A DNA stretch of 51,912 bases from CAZQGO01 sp964593065 (GTDB lineage Bacteria > Oederibacteriota > JAAXVQ01). The DNA lies in contig CAZQGO010000022.1 in NCBI GenBank assembly GCA_964593065.1, positions 1 through 51,912 of the forward strand, in the 5' to 3' direction. This document shows positions 39,516 to 48,607 of this stretch, in pieces. The notes below the pieces were generated by a model that was not told the origin of the DNA, did no database searches, and saw nothing but the letters and a program-made list of their open reading frames with translations. Position 1 is the stretch's first letter, and every line of letters starts with the position of its first letter. The translations under genes and the position numbers were made by a program.

Positions 39516-40613
39516 ATGCCGACTCTTGCGGAGTTGGGCTGGAGTCCCTTTTTCTCCGCCCAGGATCTCCCATCCGAAAAACCGGATTTTTTTCCGGCCC
39601 GCGTCGTGGCCCACCACGGAGCGCTGTACGTGCTTGCGGACGACCGCGGCACCTGGCCGTCCCAACCCGCGGGAAAGTTGCGCCACCGGGCCGAATCCGA
39701 AGCCGAACTGCCGGTGATCGGCGACTGGGTGCTGGCCAAAGCCGCGCCGGGCGGTCAGGCCGTGATCCAGGAAATCCTGCCCCGCCGTTCCCTGCTCTCC
39801 CGCCGCCGTCCCCATGACCGCAACAGCCCCGGAGTCCCTTCCCCGGCACAGGTCTTGGCGGCCAATCTGGACCTCGTGTTTCTCGTCAGCAGCCTGAACC
39901 AGGATTTCAGCCCGGCGCGGATCGAGCGCGGCCTGGTGATGGTCTGGGACAGCGGCGCCGTGCCGGTGGTCCTGCTGAGCAAGTCCGATTTGCCGGAGGA
40001 CGGTGAAGCCGCGGCCGAAACCGTCCGGGCCGGGTGCCCGGGCGTGGACGTGCATTGCTGCAGCAGCGTCACCGGGCACGGCCTGGATGCAATCCGCGCG
40101 CATTTCCGCCCCGGGCTGACGGCCTGTCTCCTGGGCTCGTCGGGCGTGGGAAAATCAACCCTGCTGAACCTTCTCTGCGGCACGGAGCAAAAGACCCTCG
40201 AGGTCCGGGCCGACGACGGCCGCGGCCGCCATGCCACCACGGCGCGCGAGCTCTTCTTCCTGCCGGGGGGCGGCATGCTCATCGACACGCCGGGCCTGCG
40301 GGAATTCGGCCTCACCGGGGACGCCGGAGGCCTGTCCGCCGTGTTCGGCGACATCGAGTCGCTGGCGCGGGCCTGCCGGTTCGCGGACTGCCGCCACCGG
40401 GAGGAGCCCGGCTGCGCGGTGAAGCAGGCCGTGGCCGACGGCGATCTTTCCGCCGAACGCCTCGCTCATTTCCACAAACTGCATAAGGAACTGGAGTACC
40501 AGGCCGGCAAATACGATCCCGCCCGGCAGCAGGAGCAGAAGCGCCGCGACAAGCACCTGGGCAGGCTGGTGAAGGATGTCAACCGGCGCAGACGGGAGCG
40601 GTACCAGGAATGA
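39516..40613 (+). CDS. rsgA: Ribosome small-subunit-dependent GTPase RsgA
   Basis: This 365-residue circularly permuted GTPase helps mature the 30S ribosomal subunit. It has an OB-fold N-terminus (about residues 25-95), the G4 motif in LLSKSDLP, the P-loop GSSGVGKST (near 207), a switch region with RHATTARELF, and the G3 motif DTPGLREFG. The C-terminal zinc site is CRFADCRHREEPGC. All family features are present and the length is normal. The end is a basic helix. No strong Shine-Dalgarno was seen. Confidence 0.93.
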   Translation: MPTLAELGWSPFFSAQDLPSEKPDFFPARVVAHHGALYVLADDRGTWPSQPAGKLRHRAESEAELPVIGDWVLAKAAPGGQAVIQEILPRRSLLSRRRPHDRNSPGVPSPAQVLAANLDLVFLVSSLNQDFSPARIERGLVMVWDSGAVPVVLLSKSDLPEDGEAAAETVRAGCPGVDVHCCSSVTGHGLDAIRAHFRPGLTACLLGSSGVGKSTLLNLLCGTEQKTLEVRADDGRGRHATTARELFFLPGGGMLIDTPGLREFGLTGDAGGLSAVFGDIESLARACRFADCRHREEPGCAVKQAVADGDLSAERLAHFHKLHKELEYQAGKYDPARQQEQKRRDKHLGRLVKDVNRRRRERYQE

Positions 40614-40653
40614 GGGACGGCGGGGCCCCCGGCCCTTGATCCGACTCGGCGTT

Positions 40654-43600
40654 TCAGGCGGCCGGTTTCCGCTTCGCGCCCGGGGCATGAACCACGCTGT
40701 ACACCACCGGCATCACAATCAGCGAAAAGAACATCGAGCCCAGAAGGCCGCTGATCATCGCCACGGAGAAGGGCTGCAGGACTTCCCCTCCCCGGCCCAG
40801 GTTCAGGGCCATGGGCAGGAAGCCGGCAATGGCCGCCAGGTTCGTGATCAGCACGGGCCGGAATCTCAGCTCGCCGGCCGCGGTGATGGCGGACAGCAGA
40901 CCCAGGCCGCCGCGTTCGTTTTTCTCCACGAAATGGATGACCAGGATGCCGTTGTTCACCACGATGCCCATGACCGTGATGATGCCGGTGAAGGAGGAAA
41001 CGTCGAACTGGGTTCCGGTGAGGAACAGGCCGAAGATGACGAAGCTGACGGAGGCCACCGTGCCCGCAAAAACGGCCAGCGAGGTCCGGTACGATTCGAA
41101 AATGAACAGCAGCAGGGCCAGGATCAGGACGATGGCGATCAGGAGGACCTCCACCAGTTGCCGGAAGGAAGTCTGCTGGTTGCGGTAATTGCCGGCCAGT
41201 TCCACGCTGTAGCCGTTCTGGTCGAGAGTCGCGAGCCGTCCTTGAATGTCCCGCACCACGTCGCCCAGGGCCCGCCCGGAAATTTCGGCGTTCACGCTCA
41301 CGACCAGCGTGCCGTTTTTATGGTGGACTTCGGGCACCTCGTCCACCATGGCGAATTTCGCCATCCGTCCCAGCGGCAGGACCCCGCCGCCGGGCGTGTA
41401 GATGGGGATGGCGGCGATTTTTTCCATGTGGGTCTCGAAATCGCCCTGATAGAAATCGCGAATCGGAATGATCTGCAGGCCCTGTTGCAGGTTCGAAACC
41501 ACTTCGCCGTAAAGGGCCAGTTGGGCATGGCGCGCAACCTCGGTCATGCCCAGGCCCAGCAGCGAAATCGCCCCGGGATCCGGGCTCACGTGCATTTCGG
41601 CCTGGGCCGGCGGCACGTCCACCAGCACGCCGTTTAACCCCGGGATGGCCGCCAGCTTGACCTTCACCTCGTCCGCGACGCGGGTGATCTGGGCAAGATC
41701 ATTGCCCAGGACGTTGACGACGATGGGTTTCGCCACTCCGGACAGGTCGCCGAGGCGGTCCGGCAGCATCTGGTGGAAATCCGTCTCCAGGTCCGGAAAG
41801 TCCCGGGAGAGTTCCGCCCGCATCGCATCCATGACGGCAAACGTGCTCCGTTCCCGGTCGGGTTTCAGCAGGATGACGATCTCGCCCACCGTGGCGGGCG
41901 CGTACGGCGTGCCCAGATGCGTGCCCGTTTTTCGGATGTAGAGGGCGATTTCCGGATACCGGTCCAGCCGTTTTTCGACGGCTTGCAGGATCCGATCCGT
42001 ACCGGCAAGCGAGGTGCCCGTCGGCGCCCAGTAATCCAGGACAATGTCGCCTTCGTCCCACTCCGGCAAAAAACCGCTGGGGATCCGGAAAAACAACCAT
42101 GAACCCGCCGCGCACAGGATGAGAACGACCGCCAGCACCCAGCCGCGGTGTTTCAGGGAGGCGGCGAGCAGGCGGGCATAGCCGGTCTTGAGCACGCGAA
42201 ACACGGCCCGGTCCCGGACCGCGACCGCCGGGTGGCGGGACCCCTCGATGAAGTACTTGATGAATACGGGGATGACCAGGACCGCCATGCCCAGGGAGAT
42301 GACGATGGTGGTGGCCAAAGTCAAGGCCAAGGGCCGGAAAAACAGGCCGGGAACGCCGCTTAAAATGTTCAGGGGAATGAACACGATGATGCTGACCAGC
42401 GTGGCCCACAGGGTAATGGGCACGATGGCAGACATGGATTCCGCCAAGACCTGGTTGGATCCGTTGCGGGTCCGATGGTGGACGTAATTTTCGGTAATGA
42501 CGATGGCATTATCGGCGATGATCCCGATGGCCGCGGACAGGCCCCCCAAGGTCATGATATTGACGGTCTGCCCCGTGAGTCGCAGCACCACAAACTCCAG
42601 AAAGATGACCGCCGGCAGGGCGAGGATGATGGGGAGCGCGTAGCGGAAACGGTTCATGACGTAGTAGACGATGAGCAGGATGATCAGGACGCCGATGAAA
42701 ATATCGAGCAGGATTCCCCGGATGGAGCTGCGGACGTAATCGGACAGGTCCCATTTTTGCACCCGGAGCCTGCCGCCCAGGGCTTTTTCCATCTCCGCCA
42801 TTTTTTCGTCCAGCTGGCGGGACACCTTCAAGCCGTCCGCGTTTTCCTGTCTCTGCACGTCGAGGAACAATCCCGGATGTCCGTTGATGCTGACCAGCCT
42901 GCGGACCTCGGCATGGGTGTCCTGGATCACCGCCACGTCCTTCAGATACACCGGCCGGCCCATGCGGGTGGCGACGACCAGGTTCCCGATGTCCTCCACG
43001 GACTGCAGAGGTCTGCCGCCCACCGCAAAATAGGCGTGATCGTCCTTCCGGATCTTGCCGATGAAGTTGAAGCGGTTGGCGTTGTCGATGGTCGTGCCGA
43101 TGGCCGTGACGTCCAGATCGTAACGGATCATTTTCTTCGGGTCGAATTTGACCCAGATCTCCGGTTCCTCGCCGCCGACCACCGTCAGGCCGTACACGCC
43201 GTCCACGCCGACCAGTTTGGGCAAAACGGTATAGCGCACGGTAAGATACAGGTCCCTCAGATCCATGGCGTCGGACCAGATGCCGTATTCCGACATGGGG
43301 TAGGCGCTGGTCGACATGCGGATCACGTCCAGTTGGACGCCCGGGGGCAGATTCCCGCGCACCTGGTTCAGTTTGTTTTGTGCAAACTGAAAATCCCGGT
43401 TGAGATCGGCCCCCCACCTCAAGTACACATCGATGGTGGCGGTTCCCCGCTCCGTAACCGACCGGACCTCTTTTACGTCCGGTACCGTTTTCAAGGCCTC
43501 CTCGAGGGGGCGCGTGACCTTGATTTCCGTTTCGTTCAGTGCCGCGAAACCGATGTCCGCGATGATCTGAAAGCGCGGAAAATTCCCGTTGGGGAATACG

Positions 43601-43707
43601 TCCTTGGCCAGGTCGAAATACAGCAGCAGGCCCGTGCCGGTCAGGGCGACCAGGCTGAACAGAATGGCGATATGGTTCCGGGAAAGCCAATCCGTCAGTT
43701 TTTTCAT
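40654..43707 (-). CDS. RND transporter permease, distal gene of the two-component efflux cluster
   Basis: This 1017-residue RND protein starts with a single helix followed by AKDVFPNGNFPRFQII and has two large periplasmic domains. Helix 4 reads GIIADNAIVITEN, so one of the two relay Asp residues is Asn, and helix 10 reads GIVVNNGILVIHF, so the partner Lys is absent. Such changes are seen in other RND branches, including Gram-positive members, and do not prove inactivity. It is less like the pump at 31418 than either is to AcrB-type pumps. It overlaps the TolC-like gene by 4 bp (ATGA). No adaptor gene is present in the cluster. Confidence 0.9.
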   Translation of the reverse strand: MKKLTDWLSRNHIAILFSLVALTGTGLLLYFDLAKDVFPNGNFPRFQIIADIGFAALNETEIKVTRPLEEALKTVPDVKEVRSVTERGTATIDVYLRWGADLNRDFQFAQNKLNQVRGNLPPGVQLDVIRMSTSAYPMSEYGIWSDAMDLRDLYLTVRYTVLPKLVGVDGVYGLTVVGGEEPEIWVKFDPKKMIRYDLDVTAIGTTIDNANRFNFIGKIRKDDHAYFAVGGRPLQSVEDIGNLVVATRMGRPVYLKDVAVIQDTHAEVRRLVSINGHPGLFLDVQRQENADGLKVSRQLDEKMAEMEKALGGRLRVQKWDLSDYVRSSIRGILLDIFIGVLIILLIVYYVMNRFRYALPIILALPAVIFLEFVVLRLTGQTVNIMTLGGLSAAIGIIADNAIVITENYVHHRTRNGSNQVLAESMSAIVPITLWATLVSIIVFIPLNILSGVPGLFFRPLALTLATTIVISLGMAVLVIPVFIKYFIEGSRHPAVAVRDRAVFRVLKTGYARLLAASLKHRGWVLAVVLILCAAGSWLFFRIPSGFLPEWDEGDIVLDYWAPTGTSLAGTDRILQAVEKRLDRYPEIALYIRKTGTHLGTPYAPATVGEIVILLKPDRERSTFAVMDAMRAELSRDFPDLETDFHQMLPDRLGDLSGVAKPIVVNVLGNDLAQITRVADEVKVKLAAIPGLNGVLVDVPPAQAEMHVSPDPGAISLLGLGMTEVARHAQLALYGEVVSNLQQGLQIIPIRDFYQGDFETHMEKIAAIPIYTPGGGVLPLGRMAKFAMVDEVPEVHHKNGTLVVSVNAEISGRALGDVVRDIQGRLATLDQNGYSVELAGNYRNQQTSFRQLVEVLLIAIVLILALLLFIFESYRTSLAVFAGTVASVSFVIFGLFLTGTQFDVSSFTGIITVMGIVVNNGILVIHFVEKNERGGLGLLSAITAAGELRFRPVLITNLAAIAGFLPMALNLGRGGEVLQPFSVAMISGLLGSMFFSLIVMPVVYSVVHAPGAKRKPAA

Positions 43708-45011
43708 TTCGGCATCCCTTCCAAATAGTACTCCAGCTCGGCCTTCTTGGCGAGATACACGTCCAGGGCCGCGAACATTTGGTCCTTGCTGTTCAGGTAT
43801 TCCGCGAAGATGTTCAACAGGTCCGTCTCCTTGAGTTTGCCCTGGCGATAGCGCGTCTTGGCGGTTGCAATGATCTTTTCGGCCTGGCTCAGGTTTTCCT
43901 GAGCGTTGCGGTAGGTGACCTGGACGTTCTCGATTTCGGTGATGAGCTGGTCCAGGTGCAGCTGCAACTGCCGGCGGGCCTCCCGGTAGACCTCCTGCTG
44001 GTATTCGGACTCGTAGCGCAGCTGCTGGGTTTCATTCGCCCTCTGGCCAAAATCCAGCAGGTCCCAGTTGAAGCCCAGGTAGGTCCGGTATTCCTCCAGG
44101 CTGGGATCGCGGCTGTCCAGGTTCCGGACCAGGCCGAGGTTTAAGGTCGGAAACCAGGTCCAACGGCTCTGCCGGAAAGCCTCCTCTGCGATCCTCGCAT
44201 CCATTTCCGCCAGCCGGCTGAGGACGAGATGGTCCAACTCGCGGGTGTAGGTCGTTTCCAAGCGGTCGATATACGAGGCGGCCGATTCGGGCGGTTCCCG
44301 CGTCTCGTCGAACACGGCCTGGTCGGTCCGGATGGTCTCCAGGTCCGGAATGCTCAGCGGGACGATGTTCTCCTCCGTGAAGGCGGTGTTCATTCGCGAA
44401 TTGAGGGACAGGAGCGTGCTGCCGATCTCCCGGTTCAAGTCCCCGAGCGAAATGAGGATGGACTTCAGTTGCACGCGCGCCCGCGTCAAGTCGAGCGCCA
44501 CGTCCACTCCCGCGGCTTCCAGTCTCTGAATATCCCGGATGTGCTCGGTGAAATATTTCTCGGCCTGGAGGTAATCGGGTTTTCTTTGCAGGAGAACGTA
44601 CAGTTTGTAGTAATCCTGGGATACCTGTCGGCGAATATCGTTCCCGGTTTCCCTGGCCAGCCAACCGCTTTTTTCGGCCGCCAGGCGGCTTAAGCGCGGA
44701 TAGTCCTGGACGACCCGCGGCAGGTCCCAGGCGAGATCCGCGCCCACGGACCCTTCGAAACCCGACGGCAGGTCGGCGCGGGAACCGAAATGCAGGTAGT
44801 CCGCCTCGCCCGCGAGGGCCAGGTGGGGCCAGAGGCTGCTCTGGTCTTTCTTCATCGCCCACTGATCCGAGTGGATCTTGTCGGCATAGGCCTTGACCAG
44901 CCGGCTGTTGTCCATGGCCTTTTCCAGGCACGTCTCCAGGGAGATGCCGAACGCCGGGCTGGAAAAGAACATGAGGGTCCCAGCGCCTGCGAACTTCAAA
45001 AACGTTTTCAT
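43704..45011 (-). CDS. TolC-family outer-membrane protein
   Basis: This 435-residue protein has a signal peptide (cleavage near AFG) and the helical repeats of the outer-membrane efflux family: ISLETCLEKAMDNSRLVKAYADKI at the start and long coiled helices around residues 110-160 and 310-420. The two-repeat OEP pattern is looser than in the protein at 30129. It follows the histidine kinase gene with a 41-bp gap and is coupled to the RND gene. Its role is the outer-membrane channel of the pump. Confidence 0.82.
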   Translation of the reverse strand: MKTFLKFAGAGTLMFFSSPAFGISLETCLEKAMDNSRLVKAYADKIHSDQWAMKKDQSSLWPHLALAGEADYLHFGSRADLPSGFEGSVGADLAWDLPRVVQDYPRLSRLAAEKSGWLARETGNDIRRQVSQDYYKLYVLLQRKPDYLQAEKYFTEHIRDIQRLEAAGVDVALDLTRARVQLKSILISLGDLNREIGSTLLSLNSRMNTAFTEENIVPLSIPDLETIRTDQAVFDETREPPESAASYIDRLETTYTRELDHLVLSRLAEMDARIAEEAFRQSRWTWFPTLNLGLVRNLDSRDPSLEEYRTYLGFNWDLLDFGQRANETQQLRYESEYQQEVYREARRQLQLHLDQLITEIENVQVTYRNAQENLSQAEKIIATAKTRYRQGKLKETDLLNIFAEYLNSKDQMFAALDVYLAKKAELEYYLEGMPK

Positions 45012-45052
45012 TCTCAGCCTTCCTGTCGCGAACCGGGAACCCCGAATTCCGG

Positions 45053-46450
45053 TCAGGCTTTCCAGGACCGCAAGAATATTTTTACCGTGGTCCCGGAACC
45101 CACGGTACTCCGCATTTCAATCCGGCCGGCGTGGGCTTGCACGATCTCCTGGCAGATGCTCAAGCCGAGGCCCGAACCGCCGGTCTCCCGGGAGCGGGAG
45201 GGATCGGCACGGTAAAACCGCTCAAAAATCCGCGGCAGGTCTGCTTCGGGTATGCCGATCCCCGTATCGCTGATCTCCACCGTCGCCCAGAAATCTTCCG
45301 GGCGGCATGTCATGCGCACCTTCCCGCCCCGATGATTGAAGGTCACGGCATTGGTAACCAGATTCACCATCAGCTCCAGCAGGTATGCAGGATCCCCGGT
45401 AACGAAAAGCGGCTCTGGAGCCGCGAGTTCCAATCCGACCTCCCGCTCGGCGGCAAGCGGTTCCAATAGGGTCCGCGCCTTTTGCACGACCCCCCGCAAC
45501 TCCACGCGTTCCCGCTGGAGGCCGGGGCTTTCGTCGTCCAGGCGGGCCAGCGTGGCGAGCTTCTTCACGATCCCGGCCATATACTGCGCGGCTCCCTGAA
45601 TGCCGCCCAGGGCCCGGTCGTATTCCCGCGGCGTGCGTTTCTTGCGCCGGGTGATTTCGCTCTGGCTGAGGATGACGGCCACGGGCGTGCGTAGTTCGTG
45701 GGAGGCGTCGGAGATGAACTGCCTTTGGCGGGCGAAGGCCTTTTCCAGGCCGGCAAAGGTGCGATTGAATGAAGCCGCCAAAGGCCGCAGCTCCCGGGGA
45801 GTATCCGGGAGGGAGAGGCGTTCCTCCAGCCGGGAGGCGGAAATCCGGTCCACGGCGCGGGAAATCTCCCGGACCGGTGCCAGCGCCCTGCTGGCGATGA
45901 ACATGCCTCCGGCCGAGGATACGGCCAGGATGCACAGAATCGCCAGGGCCAGGGCATTGCGATACGTGTCCAGAAGATGAATGGATCCGTGGATATCCTC
46001 GGCGCATTGAATGATCCGCCGCCCAGCCTGCCGCTGCCGCCCCGAGGGGTAAACCGGCATGCTGCACAATCGGATCGGCCTGCCCTGCCAGCGCAGGGTT
46101 GCAAATGTGATCCTGTCCGAAGTCACCGCGTGAGGCGGCAGGCCGGCACTGCCCAGGGAAGCGGACCGCCGCAGGATTTTCCCCCTGGAGTCCATGACCT
46201 GAAAATAGAAGCGGGATTGCGGGGAACGGTATTCCCACAGGTCGTCCCCCTCCAAACCCGCGTCGGTATCCTCATCTTCCTCCGAGGTGAGGTCCGCTAA
46301 AACCGCGGCCCGGGAGCGAAGACTGGCATCCAGGGAGGCGAAGACGATCTTTTCAAGGCTGAAATAAAGAATCGCTCCCAAGACCGGCAAGAGCACCAGC
46401 AGGACCAGCATGTAAAACGCCACGATTTTCGTCCGCAGCGACAGCGGCAT
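45053..46450 (-). CDS. Sensor histidine kinase
   Basis: This 465-residue HK has two membrane helices (about residues 9-31 and 165-188) enclosing a periplasmic sensor domain with an acidic patch (SEEDEDTDAGLEGDD). It is followed by HAMP (about 185-240), HisKA with the phospho-acceptor His in SDASHELRTPVAV (near residue 250), and an HATPase_c domain with NLVTNAVTFN, DTGIGIPEADLPRIFERFYR and GGSGLGLSI. The acidic periplasmic patch suggests cation or antimicrobial-peptide sensing, as in PhoQ-like sensors; this is inference. It begins one base after the response regulator stop. Confidence 0.92.
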   Translation of the reverse strand: MPLSLRTKIVAFYMLVLLVLLPVLGAILYFSLEKIVFASLDASLRSRAAVLADLTSEEDEDTDAGLEGDDLWEYRSPQSRFYFQVMDSRGKILRRSASLGSAGLPPHAVTSDRITFATLRWQGRPIRLCSMPVYPSGRQRQAGRRIIQCAEDIHGSIHLLDTYRNALALAILCILAVSSAGGMFIASRALAPVREISRAVDRISASRLEERLSLPDTPRELRPLAASFNRTFAGLEKAFARQRQFISDASHELRTPVAVILSQSEITRRKKRTPREYDRALGGIQGAAQYMAGIVKKLATLARLDDESPGLQRERVELRGVVQKARTLLEPLAAEREVGLELAAPEPLFVTGDPAYLLELMVNLVTNAVTFNHRGGKVRMTCRPEDFWATVEISDTGIGIPEADLPRIFERFYRADPSRSRETGGSGLGLSICQEIVQAHAGRIEMRSTVGSGTTVKIFLRSWKA

Positions 46451-46451
46451 G

Positions 46452-47120
46452 TCATTCTCCCAGCCTGTAGCCTGCGCCCCGCACGGTACGGATGAGCTTG
46501 CGCCCGTGGCCGCGGTCGATTTTTCCGCGCAGGCGATGAATGAAAACGTCGATCACATTGCTGTCCAGGTCGAAATCATTGTCGTACAAGTGCTCCGTCA
46601 GGGTGGTCCGGCTTAAAACCCGCCGCCGGTGCAGGGCCAGATACTCCAGCAGGGCGTATTCCTTGGCGCTCAAGGCGATGGCCCGCTTCCCCCGTCTCAC
46701 TTCGTGGGTCGCCATGTCGATCGTGAGGCCGCCGATCCGGATGAGGGAGGTCCGCGTTTCCGTGCTTCTCCGCAGCAAGGCCCGAATCCGCGCCAACAGC
46801 TCCTCGAATCCGAAGGGTTTGGTCAGGTAATCGTCCGCCCCGCGGTCCAGGCCGTCCACCTTGTCCGGAAGGGTATCCTTGGCCGTCAACAGGAGCACTG
46901 GCGTCGTAACCCCCGCGCGGCGCAGTTCGCGCAGGACGCTCAAGCCGTCCCGCTTCGGCAGCAGGATGTCCAGGATGATCAGGTCCGAGGGCTCCTCGAG
47001 CGCCAGGTAGAGGCCTTCCTCGCCGTCGTAGGCTACATCCACGGCGTAATGTTCTTCCCGAAGGCCCTTTTTCAGGATCTGGACCAGTTTTTTTTCATCC
47101 TCGATCAGGAGAATGCGCAT
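46452..47120 (-). CDS. OmpR-family response regulator
   Basis: This 222-residue regulator has a receiver domain (1-118) with the acidic pair in LIEDEKK, phospho-acceptor Asp51 in IILDILLPKRDG and Lys in YLTKPF. A winged-helix DNA-binding domain follows (about 125-220, ending RTVRGAGYRLGE). It probably activates the pump genes downstream and its own operon. The start MRILLIEDE at 47120 was chosen over a GTG at 47135 because nearly all relatives begin there. The upstream pepSY-type gene is 143 bp away with a hairpin between them. Confidence 0.93.
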   Translation of the reverse strand: MRILLIEDEKKLVQILKKGLREEHYAVDVAYDGEEGLYLALEEPSDLIILDILLPKRDGLSVLRELRRAGVTTPVLLLTAKDTLPDKVDGLDRGADDYLTKPFGFEELLARIRALLRRSTETRTSLIRIGGLTIDMATHEVRRGKRAIALSAKEYALLEYLALHRRRVLSRTTLTEHLYDNDFDLDSNVIDVFIHRLRGKIDRGHGRKLIRTVRGAGYRLGE

Positions 47121-47226
47121 GGCCAATTGTTCCACCTTTCCGCCGGAGTTTCAACGCATTTCCCGCCGGCCCCGGTGCGAGCCCGCGCGCTCCCCGCCCC
47201 ATCCTCCGCGGACGGTTTTAAGGTTG

Positions 47227-47256
47227 CGGGGAGGAGTGGAATGCGCCTCCTCCCCG
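47227..47256. other. Hairpin between the PepSY gene and the response regulator
   Basis: CGGGGAGGAG (47227-47236) pairs with CTCCTCCCCG (47247-47256). The T-run follows it on the plus strand, not the minus strand, so it is a poor terminator for the PepSY transcript. It may be a partial processing or stability element, or end antisense transcripts. Confidence 0.5.
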
Positions 47257-47263
47257 TTTTTCC

Positions 47264-47656
47264 TTACTCCTCCTCTTCGCCGTTTTCTTCCTGCTGTTCG
47301 GAACAGCCTTTCCTCGAATCCTGGTCCTCCTGGTCTTCAGAGGCCAGGATTTTTCCGCTGTCCGCATCGACCCGAACGGTGGCGCAGGTTTGATCCGTCC
47401 TTGCGATTTTGATCTCGTACGCCAGAGTGCCGTCCTCCTGTTCCAGCTCGGCCTGGAAGGCCCTGCCGGGAGTTTGTTGCAGCGCCGTCTCTACGGCTTG
47501 CGCCAGGGTGAAGTGCGCTTTTTCAACGAGACGGGCGGCGTGTTCTTTCTCCGCCCGCGGACTCTCCCGCTTCGCGTCTGCATGCGCCCATGCGCCGAAG
47601 GTTACGGCAGCCAACATTCCCACCAACAGCAGTCCGGTCATGCCCGGTCCCTTCAT
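47264..47656 (-). CDS. Exported PepSY-domain protein
   Basis: This 130-residue protein has a signal peptide (cleavage near AHA) and a PepSY domain (about residues 47-108): FTLAQAVETALQQTPGRAFQAELEQEDGTLAYEIKI and VRVDADSGKILASED. The tail is strongly acidic (DQEDQDSRKGCSEQQEENGEEEE). PepSY proteins are often found beside two-component systems of this kind and may modulate the sensor. AAAGGAGGTGAACAAG precedes the ATG at 47656. The gene is the first of the cluster. Confidence 0.83.
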   Translation of the reverse strand: MKGPGMTGLLLVGMLAAVTFGAWAHADAKRESPRAEKEHAARLVEKAHFTLAQAVETALQQTPGRAFQAELEQEDGTLAYEIKIARTDQTCATVRVDADSGKILASEDQEDQDSRKGCSEQQEENGEEEE

Positions 47657-47874
47657 CTTGTTCACCTCCTTTCTTTTTCAACGGATGTCATCGCTGAGCT
47701 TACGGAACCATGATATCCATCGGAGGATTACAGGAAGATGAACGTTTGAAAAATTATTGAGAAGGGTTAAAAAGCGGGGGAGACAGGCTGGGGCTTGCTG
47801 ATCCGGGGCGCCTCATCCGCTTCCGCTCGCCTTACGAACACGGTTTGGCCGGGGAACCGGCTTGTCCGGAAAGG

Positions 47875-47894
47875 CTCGGGACGCTTTTCCCGAG
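47875..47894 (-). terminator. Hairpin after the MscS gene
   Basis: CTCGGGA pairs with TCCCGAG around a 6-nt loop, 17 bp beyond the stop codon of the MscS gene. No U-tract follows. The remainder of the 47657-47910 spacer shows no gene. Confidence 0.35.
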
Positions 47895-47910
47895 TCCTGA
47901 TATTTTCAAA

Positions 47911-48555
47911 TCAGGTTTTTCTCAATTCCTCTCCCAGAGTGATGTTGACGATCTTGCTCTTGCTCAATTCCAGGTTGGGCAGGATGATCACCGAGTGGTC
48001 CTCGGCTAAAAACTTCGAACGCCGGATCCCCACCTCGAGCACCTTGACGACCTCCCCGCTGGGCAGCTTGATCGTGTCGCCGTTGTCGAAAGGCCGGTCG
48101 AGCATGATCATGAACCCGGAAATGAAGTTCGCGATCGTGTCCTGGGCCGCCAGGGCGATGGCCAGGGAGCCGACACCCAGGGTGGCGATGAGCGCGCTGA
48201 TGTTGACGCCGTATAAGGGCAGGATCAGCACGATGGCGATCACCCACAGGCAGACTTTGGCCAGGCGGGACACCAGCGGAAGCAATTCATCATCCAGCCG
48301 CGTTTGGGTCACAACGGCGATTTTCTCCCGATACCAGGCCAGGGCGCCCTGCACCGCCTTTTGCACGTTATAGGTCAGGATCACGATAAACAGCGTGCCG
48401 ATGTACTTGGCCAGCTCCACTTGCAGTTTGGCCGCCAGCTTCGGCGCCAGGTAAACCTTATAGCCCGTATACAAAGCGATCAATATCACCAGGGCCGCGA
48501 CCGGTCCCAGAATTTTCCTGAGAACGTTGGCGGCCATGCTCACCGCGTTTCGCAT
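47911..48555 (-). CDS. MscS-family mechanosensitive channel
   Basis: This 214-residue protein has three hydrophobic segments (about residues 15-35, 48-65 and 97-115), then the pore helix GVNISALIATLGVGSLAIALAAQDTIANFISGFMIMLDRPFDNGDTI, the most conserved part of MscS, and a short beta domain. Family members open under membrane tension to release solutes in hypo-osmotic shock. Compared with E. coli MscS (about 286 residues) the C-terminal beta/alpha domain is shortened to about 60 residues. AGGAG precedes the ATG at 48555. Confidence 0.88.
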   Translation of the reverse strand: MRNAVSMAANVLRKILGPVAALVILIALYTGYKVYLAPKLAAKLQVELAKYIGTLFIVILTYNVQKAVQGALAWYREKIAVVTQTRLDDELLPLVSRLAKVCLWVIAIVLILPLYGVNISALIATLGVGSLAIALAAQDTIANFISGFMIMLDRPFDNGDTIKLPSGEVVKVLEVGIRRSKFLAEDHSVIILPNLELSKSKIVNITLGEELRKT

Positions 48556-48607
48556 CACCTTCTCCTTTCCGCCGGCGGTCCCTCCGCAAGGTTCCGAGCC
48601 GCGAGGG

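Noticed and set aside
40900..42540. Altered RND proton relay (Asn for Asp, Asn for Lys) as a sign of a non-functional pump
   Set aside because: Similar changes occur in active RND branches, so it is not by itself remarkable.
47227..47262. Terminator of the PepSY gene
   Set aside because: The T-run is on the plus-strand side of the hairpin, so it does not fit a minus-strand terminator; it is recorded only as a hairpin.
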